Positions 36,245 to 49,299 of a stretch of 64,000 bases of DNA are shown one piece after another. Below the pieces are notes generated by a model. The model saw nothing but the letters and a program-made list of their open reading frames with translations, searched no databases and was not told where the DNA came from. The stretch is from Utricularia gibba. Lineage: Eukaryota; Streptophyta; Magnoliopsida; Lamiales; Lentibulariaceae. Location of the stretch: contig NEEC01000016.1 in assembly GCA_002189035.1 (NCBI GenBank), positions 1,550,001-1,614,000 on the forward strand. Reading direction: 5' to 3'. A program made the translations under genes and the position numbers. Every line of letters begins with the position of its first letter. The stretch's first letter is position 1.

Positions 36245-38192
36245 TTAAATGCTGCTCTGTGCATCGCATGCTTGGCCTCTTTTCTGTGCATGAAACCGGG
36301 CCGGTTCGCATCTCGCGGCGTATCCGAATTTTAGTGTGTTGTATTTCCTATGTACTCCTGTAAGTTTACCCGTTTCTGCATTCCCATGAAATTCGACCAT
36401 CTCCCTTGAACACTCTCTGCGAAACGGGAAGAGAGTCGTTACGAAGTTAAAGCTTGAATCTTGCACTGCGGTTGAGTTGAATTATACTCACTGTAACTCA
36501 TCTTCTGAGTAGCCTGTGTGCCATTCACATGTCTTGCTCCAGTGCCCAACTCCGTATAACGTTAGCTGTGCTGTGTAGACAGCTGCAGCAGCGAGGAATG
36601 ATGGGGGGTGCTTCAGCATGTCATACTCCACTAGACAGAGCTCAACCAGGAAGAAAGCCAGTTGCTCAAGCTGCACATAAAGGTGTGCTCTTTATATGTG
36701 GGTAGTTACAGTTTCCCAAGTAAAACAGCAAAACAGTATTCGAACCTTTCGGTCAGATTGAGCAGCCTTGAGGAATCGTCTCATGAAAACGTACGGAGTT
36801 GGAACAGACATGTTGAATTGAAGAGTGTTCAGCATCTGTTTCTCCTGCGGAAGGAAGAAGCAGCGCACAGGTTTAATCTGCAAATTCAAAGTTGCAGTTC
36901 AAATCTTCTCATTTCCTACCATTTCAAGGACTTCCTTTCTCGTATATGCTTTGTCCGAAATGAAGATCAGATCAGCTACTACAGGGACGGAAACTTCCTC
37001 GTACTTGCAGGCTAAGAGCATAGCCACAAGGCCAACGAGCTGCAGCTTCTTTCTAGCAACCGATTGGTTAGCTAAAAACCGATCAATCAGATTTACAGTT
37101 AGAAACAATGTCTCTTCGCGAAGTTCAAACTTATGGTGAACCTCTACGAGCCAGTCGATGAGAATGGCTCGCATTTTCTCATTGATGTCGAACTGGTTTA
37201 CCATATACACAGAAGAAACGCAGCTGGAGCTCTGCAACAAGCAACAACCGGCTGGTAACTCAGTGCGCTGCACTTTGTTTGTCTTCAACTGAGATGCATC
37301 AGAGCAAGTATGATGGAGTCGGCATTGTTGTACTGTACCTCAATTTTCTTGTAGTATGTGTATAGGTCTTCTATGTAGTCTACAACGGCAAGTGGATCCT
37401 TGCAGTCACCGCCATCAATGTCCACGATTGTCTCTTCAAATATGTCTTCCATTTCTACCTCCTGCACAGATGTCATTTTGCAAGATCATTGCTTGTTCGA
37501 AGATAGGGGATGAATTTGAAAAGGGGTGCTTACTGTTTGGTCCGATCCCGTTGTTAGAACCTCGGATCGCTCCAAAGACATGGGCTCAGCATCAGTTAGG
37601 GGAGTATCCTCCCACACTGTGAACACATTGGCACCAGTCTTTGCCTTCTTTGCTTCCTGCTCAGCTCAGAGTTAACATTTTCTATGTACTTCATTTACAA
37701 ATCAATAGAAGCTACGCACCTCAGGGTACTTTTTGGATGAAACTCCCACTTGTGCATCGCACTTCCTGAAGACAATTAAGAAACATACATGAAACTAGAA
37801 TCCAATGAACCAACACAAACAGGCAAAGTAACTCCCATTTTCCCAGAAGAGACTACAAACAGGAGACGGAAATTCATATCCAATGAACAATTTTGAAGTC
37901 AAAGTGTTAGAATTATACGCTGCAATTCCTCTCTTGTTGACAAAACCACAGAAACGAGGATCAGCAGATTCTCCAAGCTTACGGTTAATAACGCTCAGAG
38001 GTCTTCTCTTTGGCCAAATCTCCCCGCCGAACTTCCTCCCCACCATTACCCCCTCTGCCATTATTCGAAACCAATATTCAAGAGAAGGAATCAAAATAAA
38101 GAAAACAAAAGCTACTAACCAGTGGGTTGTCTAATCGAAGCATTATTCTTATTCTCATCAGAAGCAACAATTTCTTCTGCTTTTCTCGACAT
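36245..38192 (-). CDS. CYCB2: B2-type mitotic cyclin
   Basis: Nine exons: 38192-38120, 38054-37919, 37765-37720, 37656-37534, 37461-37339, 37231-36920, 36844-36746, 36670-36492 and 36416-36245. All phases agree and give 420 residues. The destruction box RRPLSVIN is at about 41-48. The plant CYCB2 signature [19 protein letters not shown] precedes the first cyclin fold, with [18 protein letters not shown] at about 187 and [17 protein letters not shown]. The second fold follows, with [16 protein letters not shown] and [15 protein letters not shown]. The C-terminus has [12 protein letters not shown] and [12 protein letters not shown], typical of B2 cyclins. The protein activates CDKs at G2/M and is destroyed at anaphase. 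Two AACGG cores lie in the promoter, so G2/M transcription through MYB3R is expected. Confidence 0.95.
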
Positions 38193-38373
38193 TTCTGAAG
38201 TGGGTTTTGAGAATAAGGAAGAAACTTTCGATGGAACAAGAAAAATTCAAACATAAAAGACGAGACTTTGAGGAAGAGGGGAGCGGCCAGTGGGGACGAG
38301 CAAGAGCCTCTCTCCCTCTGCTGTCTGTCCGCCACTCTCATCCACTTCATATAACTCCATTGTTTTGAAAAGT

Positions 38374-38451
38374 AACGGCTAGTGAATCCCCTCCATTGGA
38401 TCGCCTAAACTCCAAAACAAGGCAAGTCCCGGGACTACTCGGACACAACGG
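38374..38451 (+). promoter_or_regulatory. Two MSA-like cores upstream of the cyclin
   Basis: AACGGCTA at 38374-38381 and AACGG at 38447-38451 lie 180-260 bp upstream of the cyclin ATG, in reverse orientation to the gene. The first fits the core and right half of YCYAACGGYYA, the G2/M element, which works in either orientation. The second fits only the core. Confidence 0.5.
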
Positions 38452-38459
38452 TAACCTTG

Positions 38460-41010
38460 GTTTCCCGGAGACCCCCACGTGGGAAAGAGACGTTTTTTTT
38501 TTTTCCAAATGAAGGCTACCCTCCCTCCATTATCCCCTGAATACAAACTCAAATGGAATGGATGGATACTCGCCCATCCCTGTCTTGCAGTACGGTATCG
38601 GGATATGAAATTTTAATTTGATTTGTTGAAAAAAAAAACCTTGATAGAAATTATTGTATTAAAAAATATTAATATAATATATTTGACATAAAATTTTGTA
38701 ATTGAATTTACATAAAAATCTATCAAAATGTTCGTGAATGAGTAAGTTTTTAATATAAATTTCATTGTTATTCTTGACATTTTATTTACTATTTTTTGTC
38801 TAATAAAACATTTGGAGTGAAATTGATAGTTGAAGAAAAAATATCTTAGGAATATTAAAAATAATATTTTATTTAATTAAAATTCATTTATATATGAGTT
38901 TATGTTTTAGTTTTAATGTGTTTCATTTAATATAAATCAATATTTCATATATTATGACGTCTAACGGCATCGCAGGGACCACAAAATTCAAAATGAGTCT
39001 CCAATGCATTCATTTATGGTTCCTTATCCCCAAGTGTGACATGGTTCGGCATGTGGGCCCACTATAATAATTTAAATTATATATTATATTCGTCCACATA
39101 ACGAAAAGATCCCATGTGTCGAACCTCGGTGGTATGTAGTTTCATGTCCCCCACAAATGCCAACACAAGAATATAGTTTTTAATTAAATAATTATAAGTT
39201 GCCATTGATAACTCGAAAAGGGGAAAATCATAAGATATATTAAAATGTATAAACTATAAATTATTAATGATAGTTATTTTACATATTAATGAGCATTTCG
39301 AAAGTTTTTGCAATCTGTTTCTATTTCTCAAAAAGTTGAAATATAAATAATTTACTGAAGTAGGAAGGGAAATGTAGTGTTTGGAAAAACGCCTAAGGTA
39401 GATCTAGAAATATTTTAGAAATAAGTAGAGTTTTGTGCAAAAATATTTTTGACATTTTTGAATTCTTTGGAGCTCTACATTGCTATTTTCTTCTTATTTT
39501 GTGTGATCTATGTTATGATTACTATCTTAAAGGAACTACGGGGTTTGAAGAGAAAGACATGAAATAATTTGAAAAATGATGTACAATAATACTTCAAGAA
39601 CACTTGAGTTGTACTTTGAATTTTATAAAAGAACAATTAAAAAATTTATAGATAATATTGAATGAAAAATCTATGATCTATCATCACCAATCAGTGGTCT
39701 TAGTTATACATCTAAATTCGAAGAAAAATCGATAAATCATAATGACCAACTAGGAGTCAAAATTGTAGATGGCAAACCCCAAAAAAATCTACAACTCGTG
39801 ATGGCCAATAATGGATCATGAGTGAAGAACTTATTTAACCAAAATCTATCTAATGAATGGTAATATATTTCAACATTGGTTTCTTTTTTCAGCATCATGC
39901 CTTCTTTGTATTGTATTGGTTGATTTCTACTTTATAATAAAAAAAAATAGTCAATATTTTATGAGAATAAAAAATTCCAGAAATAATCTCTTGATTAAAA
40001 ATTGAACATTTAGGTAACTGTTGTATGCTGTTTTTTTTAACAAATTTTAAATAAAAAAATGTACAATAGAATTAAGTGTAATATGAATATCAATCACAAG
40101 AAGCTGAACTTTTACAAAAGCTGAAGTTTTAAAACCTATTATATATTGTCACAGATTTTGTAAAACAGATAAAAGATGCTAAAATTGAAAATAAAATTTA
40201 GGTAATAGATCTTCATTAAGGAAATCAGTTCTTAGAAAATGAATCTTTCTTATTTCTCTCTTATTATTTGAGTTTTTACTAATTTCTTTCATATACCAGT
40301 TATATGAATAAAGAATTATCTAGAATTTCTTCACTTTCATACAAATAAATACGAGATTTGTCTCATTTGATTTCCTCTTGTATATTAAAAAGAATAAGAG
40401 TAAATAGCTTATGATTGCTCCCAAGATTGAAATTTGCGCATATGCGCAATTGTTGTGAATGTTCAATGCCTGAGAATGAGGTCACTACCTATTTATTAAC
40501 CAAATATCTTGATAAGAAGCAATTCATCATCTCTCTCAAATTAGAAAAAAAAAGGAGAAGTTTTTCTTCTTTTTGCTTTTTATCAAAATTCACGAAAAAT
40601 ACCTAATTACCTATTGAGAACTAAAAGAGTAGGGGGACTCAATTAATAGACTTTGAGTTTGTACATAAAAAAATGACACTCATAGATAGATATAGAAGCA
40701 TAGACATTCAATACATTAAAACATTAAGGTAATCACAATAAGCTCTAAGATAACAGATAGTGCTTAAATTAGACTTAGAAATAAAAACACGTGCCACATT
40801 AAAAGCATTAAAAAACATGCAAAAATTTTTGCCCCTATGGCAAAAAGAAAGTAAATCTTTGGAAATGAGATTACCTAAAAAATTATCAAACACAAAAGTG
40901 ATTAGAATTCAAAGACTATTTTTGGATAAACAAGAAAACTTATCTTAAAAAGAGTGACATCGTTTATGAGAATATTCAAACAAGAGAACTATTACATGGG
41001 AAATAAAGAA
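38460..41010. other. AT-rich intergenic
   Basis: No gene is recognisable. Open frames at about 40415-40950 are short and unsupported. Several phrases around 39600-39800, for example GATCTATCATCACCAATCAG, recur loosely and may be repeat debris. Confidence 0.45.
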
Positions 41011-41019
41011 TGAAACGAC

Positions 41020-41800
41020 TGTAGTGGGCAAAGGGCGATCATTCCAGTGTATCTGAAATGTGGCTGCCAACATGAGTGAGATTGCCGCTATGGAGTTTGC
41101 TTCAATTGTGAATAAAAGGGTCATATCGCATGGAATTACACTACCAAGGAAGTTAAGATAGCTCCACCCCCAACGGCCTATGGTACGGGACGAATTTATC
41201 ATCCTGATTGGGCCTGGAGCAAAGTAGGACTAGAAGTTGATTATAGGTACGATCCAACTCCTTAGAACTAATGTCATGGTTTTATTTGATTGTGGTGCCA
41301 CCCATTTGTTTGTATCAGGGGAATGCGAGGTGGGGTCGGCTGCATGAGGAGGAGTTGAGTTTCAAATAAGGATCTTAAGAGGGGAAATCCTTTGTAGTCG
41401 GCGACTGGCTTTAATATCAACTGTGACGGCCCTACCTAAACCCTAAGTTGGATTCTACCCTTGATCACCTTATACAGTCAAGGGATTGAGGTATCACCCA
41501 ACAACCACGACCTTTCAAAAAAATAAAAAAAATAAAAAGATATCCCCTTTAATCAAAAGTAAAGTAACAACAATCCGAGCAACTATGACAAGCAACAGAA
41601 AAGGTTCATATAGTCTATTAACATCAATTGTAACCCAAAACCAAGTGAGCCATTACCCAAAATATCCGACCGCCTACCCAGCTCTTTCCTCTAGCTGATT
41701 GCTAGCACCAGCTTGTTACTCGCCACTAATCGCTAGGTTGCATGTGCTGCCATGAAGGCTCCGACCTGCAGAGAAAGTTAAGGTGTTAGTCTCTACAGCT
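41020..41800 (+). mobile_element. Ty3/gypsy zinc-knuckle/protease fragment with LTR-like tail
   Basis: At 41055-41160 the translation includes CFNCE, a stop, then KGHIAWN, a broken CCHC zinc knuckle. At 41275-41325 LFDCGATH and LFVS form the retroviral-type protease motif. About 90 bp later the phrase TGTGACGGCCCTACCTAAAC at 41420 resembles the start of a plant gypsy LTR. Everything in between is deleted. It is not connected to the Athila-like element at 43.4 kb. Confidence 0.65.
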
Positions 41801-43440
41801 TTTACCCATTACAACACACACCCACACGAGCCCAGCACCACCCTGTGCTCACATGTCCTTAGACACTTCAGGCTAGCCTTCATAACCCATATGCCCAAGT
41901 TAAACTCCATGATCCCCTTGTGCTCGTGCCCACCCAGCACCCTACTCCTTCCTTCAGCACCTAGGCTAACGACTTCATCCCACATGACCCGATGACGTCC
42001 TTGTGTACCAAATTCCACGATAACCTCCCAGTCCAGAGCACCTGCTCCGCTATCGTGCACCCACTCAACTAGCACGCCCAACGTCATTCCCATGACCCTG
42101 CACGACATATAACCTCTGCGCTTGAGGCTCAGACCGTAGCACCCAACGTTGATCTCCTAGAGACTATGGCTATTGTTGATTTATGCACACTATGGGTTAA
42201 GTGTCATTTTTTAATTTATTATTAGGTATTATTATGTGTTAATCTAGTGTTAAGTCTTCCAATTAGGAATTATATTGATAAGTAATTTATTTTCCTAGAA
42301 AAATCCTATTTTCCTATTTTGTATATATTTTATTTGTCTTTTTCATGCATTTTGATCGAGATATGTGAGGAGGCAGTCGTGGAGTGTTGCAAGAGGATAG
42401 ACTCTGACTTTTCGTGCCTTGCACGTGACTCGGAAAAATTGTGGGCGGAAGACTGACACTGGTAAGGCCCCTGACTTACGGTATGTCAAAGTCTTCAGTA
42501 ATAATTGGGCGCTAACTTGCACACAAAGAAAAGCTGGTAGCACACGCAAGACAGAAGGAATGATGGAAGGGGACCAAAAGGAGTTAATGCATGTAGGAAG
42601 TGATATAAAATCAACTTGGAACACTTGCTTTCGGATCTTCTTTTTGCACTTATCTTTGTACTTAGAACTTTGAGGTTTTCCCCCCTCCAAGGAGGAAGAA
42701 TACTTAGCTCCCATTTTTGTTCTGTTTTCATGGCCCTTTGTGGCTAAAACTCTTTAGTTTCTGAGAGTAGATGAAGTTTCCTTCCAAGTCTTGAGCATTT
42801 CACTTGTTTCTTCGCTAAATTCAATCCGGATTTTGCATACTTCCACGTGTATTGTTGCAGTCTTTCTGTAACGACTCTTAGTCATGGTCTATGAGTAGCA
42901 GGCCACTCCTTGCGGGTCTTGATGAAGAGCAAGGTGAAGAGCACCAACTCCAACCCTACCGGTTTGAGGGAAGTAGCGAATTGTTTGTGGTAGAGGTAAC
43001 ACGACAATGGACGAGTAGTGACCTCGTACCCGCTACTGGTCATTGGCAACAGCTGAGCACATGCACACAATTCTCTTCTCTTCTTAATTGTCCAAGCGAG
43101 AATCACATGAGGCTATTTCCGTGCCTCCTTGTTAATCAGAGTGTAAGAGAAAGTAGGCTATTCCTTGATCCTATAACCAGCTATTCGGAAGGAATTAGTG
43201 AAAATTGAGGCAAGGATAGACAAAAGAAGGAGACGGAATCTCATTCTACAGAACTGTGTCCCGTAGTCAATGTCAATCACTTAGATTGTAACTTTTATTT
43301 CTACATTTCAAAAACCCCTTTTTACAAATCCGTGACAATTTATGAAAGTTTTCTACAAAACACTTTTCGCAAAACTCAACTCCCTGAGATCGATACTTGT
43401 ACTATGCTCTTTTGTGTTTTACATTTTACATATTTAAAAT
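41801..43440. other. Probable LTR or leader preceding the Athila-like element
   Basis: No host gene is recognisable. The last part, up to 43440, contains CCCTGAGATCGATACTTGTA, the LTR end also found inverted at 7912-8127. It leads straight into the primer-binding/leader phrase at 43465. The left end of the LTR and a matching right LTR were not found. Confidence 0.45.
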
Positions 43441-46440
43441 TTGTTGGGGAAATGACATGCAACAAATTTTGGCGCTGTTGCCGGGAGTTGTGTATTTTTG
43501 TATTTAGTGTTGTATATAGTTTTTCTTTTTCTTTTCTTTTTCTTTCTTTCCTCTTGCTTTTCTTTTGTTTCCATTTTGCTATTGTTTTTCTTTGTTTTTA
43601 TGCATTCAGCTCCACCCAAGGGTCACTGAAGCTTGAGATCGTATCGAGAAATCTTGTGCCCCTTAGATTCGGAGATTGAGTGCACATTTCTAGCGAAAAA
43701 GCGAGAATTAATTTCTATTTCATCTACTGACAAAGAAATGACTGCTTAACCACTACTAGAGTCCCCACAATGCACGAAGAACAGGAGCAACAGCATTTGC
43801 AATTTTTTCCAGTTCTGCCGATCACTAATCATGGCCTAACACTAAGGACCATCAAAGAAGAAATCACCACCAACCATGCTGACCAACCATTTTGTATCAT
43901 CTTTGATGCGGAACAGGACTTTGAGCTTTGCCCATATCTGTTCTAGACACTTTCTAAATTTGCTGGGAGAGAAAATGACGACTCAAATCGTCATCTTAGA
44001 GAGTTGCACACGTCTTGTGCATCCATGCACCTAAAAGGTGCTACGGAGAACCAAGTCAAGCTGCAGATCTTCCCTTTCAGTCTCACTAAGCGAGCCTTGG
44101 AATGGCTATGTGGACTACCACCATCCTCTATTGCAACCTGGGAGCAAATGGTTCAGATCGATATGCGCCACTAGGAAGAGCCTCCGCGGGAAGAAGAGCT
44201 TTAGCTACCATGCTACAAAGTGAAGGAGGGAATTTACAAAAATATTAGGACAAATTCAACCGGATATGTGACACATATTCACAGCATGGACTTACTTAAG
44301 GTCAAATTCTACAACATTTCTACGAAGGATTGACCCCCATGATCAGAGGACAAATAGATGCCACTTGTAATGGGTCATTACTAGAGAACCACCACAGCGC
44401 TAACGCCCGAAGATTGATAGAAAAAATGGCTGCCAACTCTTATTCTACTTCCAGTCAATATGACCACTCATATCGAGCACCTGAAGGAATTTCTCAGCCT
44501 ATAAAATCAATGCATGAAGTGGACAATTATGAAGTTTTAGCTCAACTTGCTGCTATGAGTGATACATTGAAGCTATGATACATGAGATGCCAATAGAAGA
44601 GGTAAATGCATTTTACCAGAACCAATGAGGAGCTTACAACTACGAAAACTATCAAATGCTGCGAAGATACCACCCTGGTTTCTGCTGGAGACAAGCAGTA
44701 CCTCCTGTTCAAGCCCCATCACTAGGGAACCCTTATGCTGTTCCTCAACAAACTCTCACTGCTCTGCCTCAGCCTTTGCAAATCACTGGAGTTGCAGATC
44801 AACATCTTGTTCCTTATCATCCGAATCATAATTTAGAGTCCATGGTGAAGTACCTTGTCGAAAGCACCACCAAAATGCATGCCGCCCAAAAGGATATCGA
44901 TGGATGAATCACTAGCATGCAAACTCAAATCACCTAGTTAGAGCAAGCCATGAACTGGTTGGAGATGCAAGGAGCACTGCCATCCCAGCCAGTGAAGAAC
45001 CTAGAGCACATCAACGCAATATCTTTAAGAAGTGGGAAGGATCTACCGGAACCTTACCCATGGTTCATGACTAAGGTGGACAGATCCGAAGAAAAGGAAT
45101 TAGAAGTCTTGGACGACGATGATGACGTGGATGAGGAGATTATTTTAGAGAATTCTGATGGTTCTCCAGTCGAGAACAATGTTGTACCGATGCCACCTGA
45201 AGAAGTGAAGGAGAAGGAGTTGCAAGAAGTTGATCATCCCAAGACTTTAGTCATTCAACCTCCTTTTCCTATGAGACTTTGAAGGAAGAGCAAGGACAAA
45301 CGTGGACTAAAGGCTTTCATGGAGGTGATGAAGAAGGTTAATGTGAATATCCCTTTGCTGGAAATGATTGATCAAATGCCAAAATTTGCAAAAATGTTAA
45401 AGGATTTGTGTGACCCCAAGAAGAAGATAAAAGTGGAAGAGGTAATTCCTTTGACTGAAAATATTTCAGCAATTATTCAAAGATGGCTTCCATGAAAGTG
45501 TAAGGATCTAGGTATTTTTCCATACCTGTTACTATTGGTGATACCAAAATTTCAGTTGACATGTGCGATTTATGAGTTCTATGTGCGATTCCAAAGCCTG
45601 TTGAGGTTTGCTTTGGGGCTAATGGACAACAAGCATCTCATGATGCTCAGATTTCGATAGGTGTTCCTATCTCAACTGAGGGAGTGGCTCATCTTTGTGG
45701 CTGTGGAAACCACTGAGGAGCTACTTCAGGTAGCTTGCTACTCAAGACTGAACTAGGGGTGATCGATGAAGAGAAAGGCAAGAAGTTTGATTTTGGAGAG
45801 CAAAAACCTGAGAGAAGTGCCATGGGTTCGATGGCAGGTCTCCGGACACCCTATGGAGAGTGTCGTTATGCCGGAACCCATTTTAGCTACAGTTAGATGG
45901 GACATATCACTTAGAATTGTTTGGGGAAGGAGACGAAGGCTATGTAGAACACGATAGAGTGAGTCATGGCAACCATTCAGATCACACAGAGGCAAAGAAG
46001 AATGAGAATGATATATAATAGGTATGCTCCTACTCTTAAAAACAAATATTGCAGTTTTTTTCGATTGCGGAGCCATGCATTCCTTCATCACGAGGGAATG
46101 CACATGACAAGCAAGACTTTAGGGTCATGAATTGGTTGAGTGTTTGAAGCTAAGACATCAAGAGGAAGAGTACTGTGTGGAAGGCATAAACACACTAAAG
46201 TGGTGATATGCCTAAGGGCTATGGGAGCCAAGGTGGATTGATAGAATTAGATATTTTTGGGATTGATGTTATCTTAAGATTGAATTGGCTATGATGGTAC
46301 CAAGCAGGGATTGGTTGTGCCGGATGGGTCATTGAGCTTGAGGATGCACAAAGAAGGAAATAGGAGTAAAACCATGAAAAGAGAGCCAATGGATGAAATA
46401 GTGGAATTTATACAAAAATTTCGAGATGTGTTTTTGATAA
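43441..46440 (+). mobile_element. Athila-like Ty3/gypsy element, gag-protease part, degenerate
   Basis: The phrase TTTTGGCGCTGTTGCCGGGA at 43469-43488 is the leader that follows the 5' LTR in Athila/Tat gypsy elements. Gag follows in broken frames. One block, from about 44000, contains LHTSCASMHLKGA and ALEWLCGLPPSSIATWEQM. FYEGLTPMIRGQIDA follows at 44320, then RRLIEKMAANSYST, and a linker with AISLRSGKDLPEP at about 45015. The block VNIPLLEMIDQMPKFAKMLK, at about 45340-45400, is the conserved region before the protease. No recognisable reverse transcriptase or integrase follows, so the 3' half is missing or too decayed. Confidence 0.8.
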
Positions 46441-47690
46441 CACTGTTTTTATGGTATTTTTATATGTGTTTTTAGTTGTAGGTTTAAATGTTATTTAGTG
46501 TGTTAAATTGTCTACTTTTGTCTATTTAGATTGTTAAAATGTATTTATTAGGAAAACATGCTCAATTGGCAACAATTGAGCTGAAAACTCTAACATTTTC
46601 CTCTAGTCCGTGTTTAAGTCTTAACAAGGTAAGAACTAGTACTGTAGCAGTGCATCTTCCACATTGACAAGTCAAAATGGACACAAAAGTTGTGCAAAAG
46701 TCACTTTTCTCTGAAAGCAGCCACTCTTCTGAAAAGATAAGATTTGGAACAGATATCTCTCTTCTAAAAGCTTGAGGAAAAGACGAAACTACCCTTACTT
46801 TTGAGCTGAAAAAGGAAAAAGTAAGAGAGAGATAGAGCGAACAGTGAGGGGGGAGAAGCGGAGCGAGAGCGAGGAGAATTGTGTTTCTCCGGCGACCTTC
46901 AGATCTACATTCTACACCAGCATTCCACTCAAGATTTTGATTTTCAGTAGATCTACATCTCACAGAAGTATCTTGATACTTTTATTTGCATTTTTCTGCA
47001 CTTTCGTTGTTGTTTAACTTACGCTATTACTTCCTTCATTTTCATGCTTTCTGTTACATTTCGATGCCTTGTTGTGAACGAGAAATCCCTTGTACACCTT
47101 ATTTCAGCTTATGAACATGATCCTGTTTAAGCCTTTCGTGTTTGACTTTGGATTTCCATGCAGTGCAATGGCATGTTTGTAGTGTCTAGAGAACATTGAA
47201 ACCTCTTGATGTTGGAACACATTAATGACATCTTTGCGGTACCTTGAGGACATTGAAGCTTTGTGATGGCTAGGCACTACAATTGCAAGTTTGTGCATTG
47301 CCAAAAGAATTTCACATGAAATTATAAGTTTCCCCTTCTCCTTATTTCAAGCTTGGGTCTGATTGTGTCCAAACATGGACACATGTGGAGTTAAAAACTT
47401 GTACTTCAGTCAGTATATGAAAAAAATGATAAATGAATAAATAATATGGTAAAGTCACTCATTCTCATATATGGAACTCCCTTCACCACCGTCATCATCT
47501 TTACCATTTTGTATAAATGATATCAAGCTTGACCGTCTCAGAGTGAGAATCTTAACACTCAAGCTGAAGGCACTTTGTGATGCCACGGTAGAAGCTAGGG
47601 GTGCCAGCACATGTCTAGCCACCTATGCCAATATATGATACATTGCAACTTACAATTTCCACCAATTTAAGACGTCAAAGTTATCACTCT
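46441..47690. other. Repeat-derived sequence, LTR-like
   Basis: The stretch 46560-47340 contains an inverted phrase at its left end (GCTCAATTGGCAACAATTGAGC) and a long GC/purine-rich core at 46810-46900. It reads like an LTR and leader of a retroelement, but no partner LTR is in the window. No host gene is seen. Confidence 0.35.
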
Positions 47691-47700
47691 TAGCTTAAAA

Positions 47701-49299
47701 CTAGTGGGTTGTATTGGACAATACCACCTCGTTAGCCTTGATGGTCATGCTAGGAGATGTTGAAATCATGGAATAATAATCATATGCAAAAGAGAAGATC
47801 CATCTATGCAACTTCTCACTTCCAACCCGCATATTGGACGCTTCGCACTCATACAAGTCATACAAATATGTTAAAGCATCTAAAGAAGAGGTATACATTT
47901 TTTTTGCATCAAGTCGGATATTAGGAAGTTCAAGGGATGTGAAATAATCACAAATCAAATTTAAACCGGCGTGCAAACTGGTTGCTTTTACCCTAGGATC
48001 AAGCATGTTTGCTACAAGAAACAACATAGGTATAGTCTCAAAATATTTCATAAATGTAGTGGCTATGACAATCAAGGTAGACAACACAGCATGTATGGTA
48101 AGATAGTAAACACCACTAAATAACCTAGTGTATTTATGAAAAATAGAAAGCAAGTCAACCAATATGTCAAACTTAGCATGCACATCATCATCATCCACAA
48201 TATTAAGGTCTGTATACGTAGTTAAAAACAATGATACAACTTCTCTATAAGGAATAAAAAATTGAAGCATAAAAAACGTAGAACTCCATCGTGTTGGCAA
48301 ATCTATTCTTAAAGTTTGGAAAGGCGGACACTTTAACCACATAAACGCTTAAAAGACACCATTTTGTGCTAAACATCTTCACATGATAAACTATCCTATG
48401 CACACTAGACAAAGCAGCCTCAATATCATTTTCATTTAGTGCATCTTGTACATATAAATTCAAAATATGACATGACAAATGCATCTTGATCTAAAGAAAC
48501 ACCCACTTAAAACAGGATTTATAGATGATTTCAACATGGACATCGCACCAACATTATTGGAAACATTATTAAGATTTATATTAAAGACACGATGAATAAT
48601 TGAATACTCAATATATAAGTAACAAATTTAGCAATTTGTGACTCCATGTGTGGAGTCACTTTTGTATAAACCATTTGCAATCAATCTAATGAGCAATTAC
48701 AACTAAATAATTTTCATCATTAATATCATGCCAACCATCACAAGTTAAACCAAATTTGCATTTCATAGATTGAAAATCATAGATCAAATGTGATTTTTTT
48801 CTTCGAATTGTTTTGACGCAATTCCACCCGCTTTTCTCTTAGACATGGGAGCAAGTCTAGGTTGCAATCTAGATTAATAAAAATGTCGAAAAAACAGATT
48901 CTCTACTTCTAAAAAAGATTTTTCACTAGCAATCAATGCAATTACATAATCAACTTAGGTATCATCAAGATCAAATGAAAAGTTTGAAACATAGCCACGC
49001 AAAAAATTCAAAGTAGATTGTCCTAATGAAGTATATGTCTTGTCTATATGCTTACTTCTAATATTACGAATGAAATTAGAAGTTGAACCACTCTTACCAT
49101 AATCATACATGATGACATAGTACTTACAACATACTTTTTTAGCCTCTTTATCGTGGTTGAAATATTCATACCAATTGATGCATGAAGCATCTCGTTTTTT
49201 TGAGGTGAAAGAGATATCTTCCCTATCGCCCAAAACCTCAATATTACACTCAGGATGTTGCTCGTGTGAAGGTGTCACACTTTGATGTGATTCTTCCAT
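47701..49299 (-). mobile_element. hAT-family transposase relic
   Basis: On the minus strand, the BED-type zinc finger comes first (about 49215-49030: NWYEYFNHDKEAKKVCCKY, then STSNFIRNIRSKHID). The CHILNL(Y)VQDAL region follows at about 48475, and then the RWSST motif at 48291. MLDPRVKA lies near 48006, and the block ends with VSSTSPS-like sequence. This order is that of the RICESLEEPER/DAYSLEEPER-type hAT transposases. Multiple frame breaks and a gap between the zinc finger and the core show it is dead. The right flank at 49680-49830 is rich in GACCCG/CGGGT phrases, as is common beside plant hAT ends. Confidence 0.8.

Noticed and set aside
42343-42731. Overlapping minus-strand open frames of about 80-120 codons
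   Set aside because: No motif is present, and the position just ahead of the Athila-like leader makes LTR sequence more likely.
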